Source: Anaerolineales bacterium (lineage in GTDB: Bacteria > Chloroflexota > Anaerolineae > Anaerolineales > DRMV01). From it: 5,653 nucleotides of DNA. The stretch is taken from positions 1-5,653 of the forward strand of contig WFVP01000440.1 in NCBI GenBank assembly GCA_015491595.1, written 5' to 3'. Position numbers and translations under genes: made by a program. Of this stretch, positions 5,653 to 5,653 are shown piece after piece; the first letter of the stretch is position 1, and each line of letters begins with the position of its first letter. The notes below the pieces were generated by a model, which searched no databases, was not told where the DNA came from, and saw nothing but the letters and a program-made list of their open reading frames with translations.

Positions 5653-5653
5653 A

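Overview
The window is a GC-rich bacterial chromosome segment in which every convincing gene lies on the + strand. From left to right it holds the 3' end of an unrecognised gene (1-473), a complete dprA/smf gene (520-1611), a 147-base gap with a candidate promoter and leader (1612-1758), and a complete four-gene terminal oxidase operon (1759-5488). A strong intrinsic terminator follows (5519-5550), then a promoter-like region for a gene that starts just past the right edge.

The operon encodes an aerobic, proton-pumping heme-copper oxidase of the caa3 kind. CoxB is subunit II with a CuA site and a fused C-terminal cytochrome c domain (CxxCH). CoxA is subunit I with all heme and CuB ligands. 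In place of the usual helix VI glutamate it carries the YSHPxVY signature, which marks A2-type oxidases such as those of Thermus and Rhodothermus. A 64-residue two-helix subunit IV and a five-helix subunit III complete the complex. Electrons from a soluble cytochrome c, a cupredoxin or an alternative complex III would enter the fused heme c, then pass through CuA and heme a to the heme a3/CuB site where O2 is reduced. The genes are tightly packed: gaps of 15 and 29 bases, then an ATGA overlap. A promoter before coxB and a terminator after coxC suggest one transcript.

The source is most likely a thermophilic or respiring member of the Chloroflexota (Anaerolineae-like), or another deep-branching lineage with A2-type caa3 oxidases. 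This is inferred from the A2-type oxidase, the fused heme c, TACAAT-type -10 boxes and strong GGAGG ribosome sites. No taxonomic marker is present, so the assignment is tentative.

The window looks largely like ordinary housekeeping and respiratory DNA. The parts most worth a second look are the two-helix N-terminal extension of CoxA and the region upstream of coxB. That region has an extended -10 box, a hairpin with a T-run just past the predicted transcript start, and a 10-codon reading frame whose stop overlaps the coxB start. A perfect inverted repeat over the -10-like box at the right edge is also notable. I see no CRISPR array, mobile element, tRNA or rRNA.
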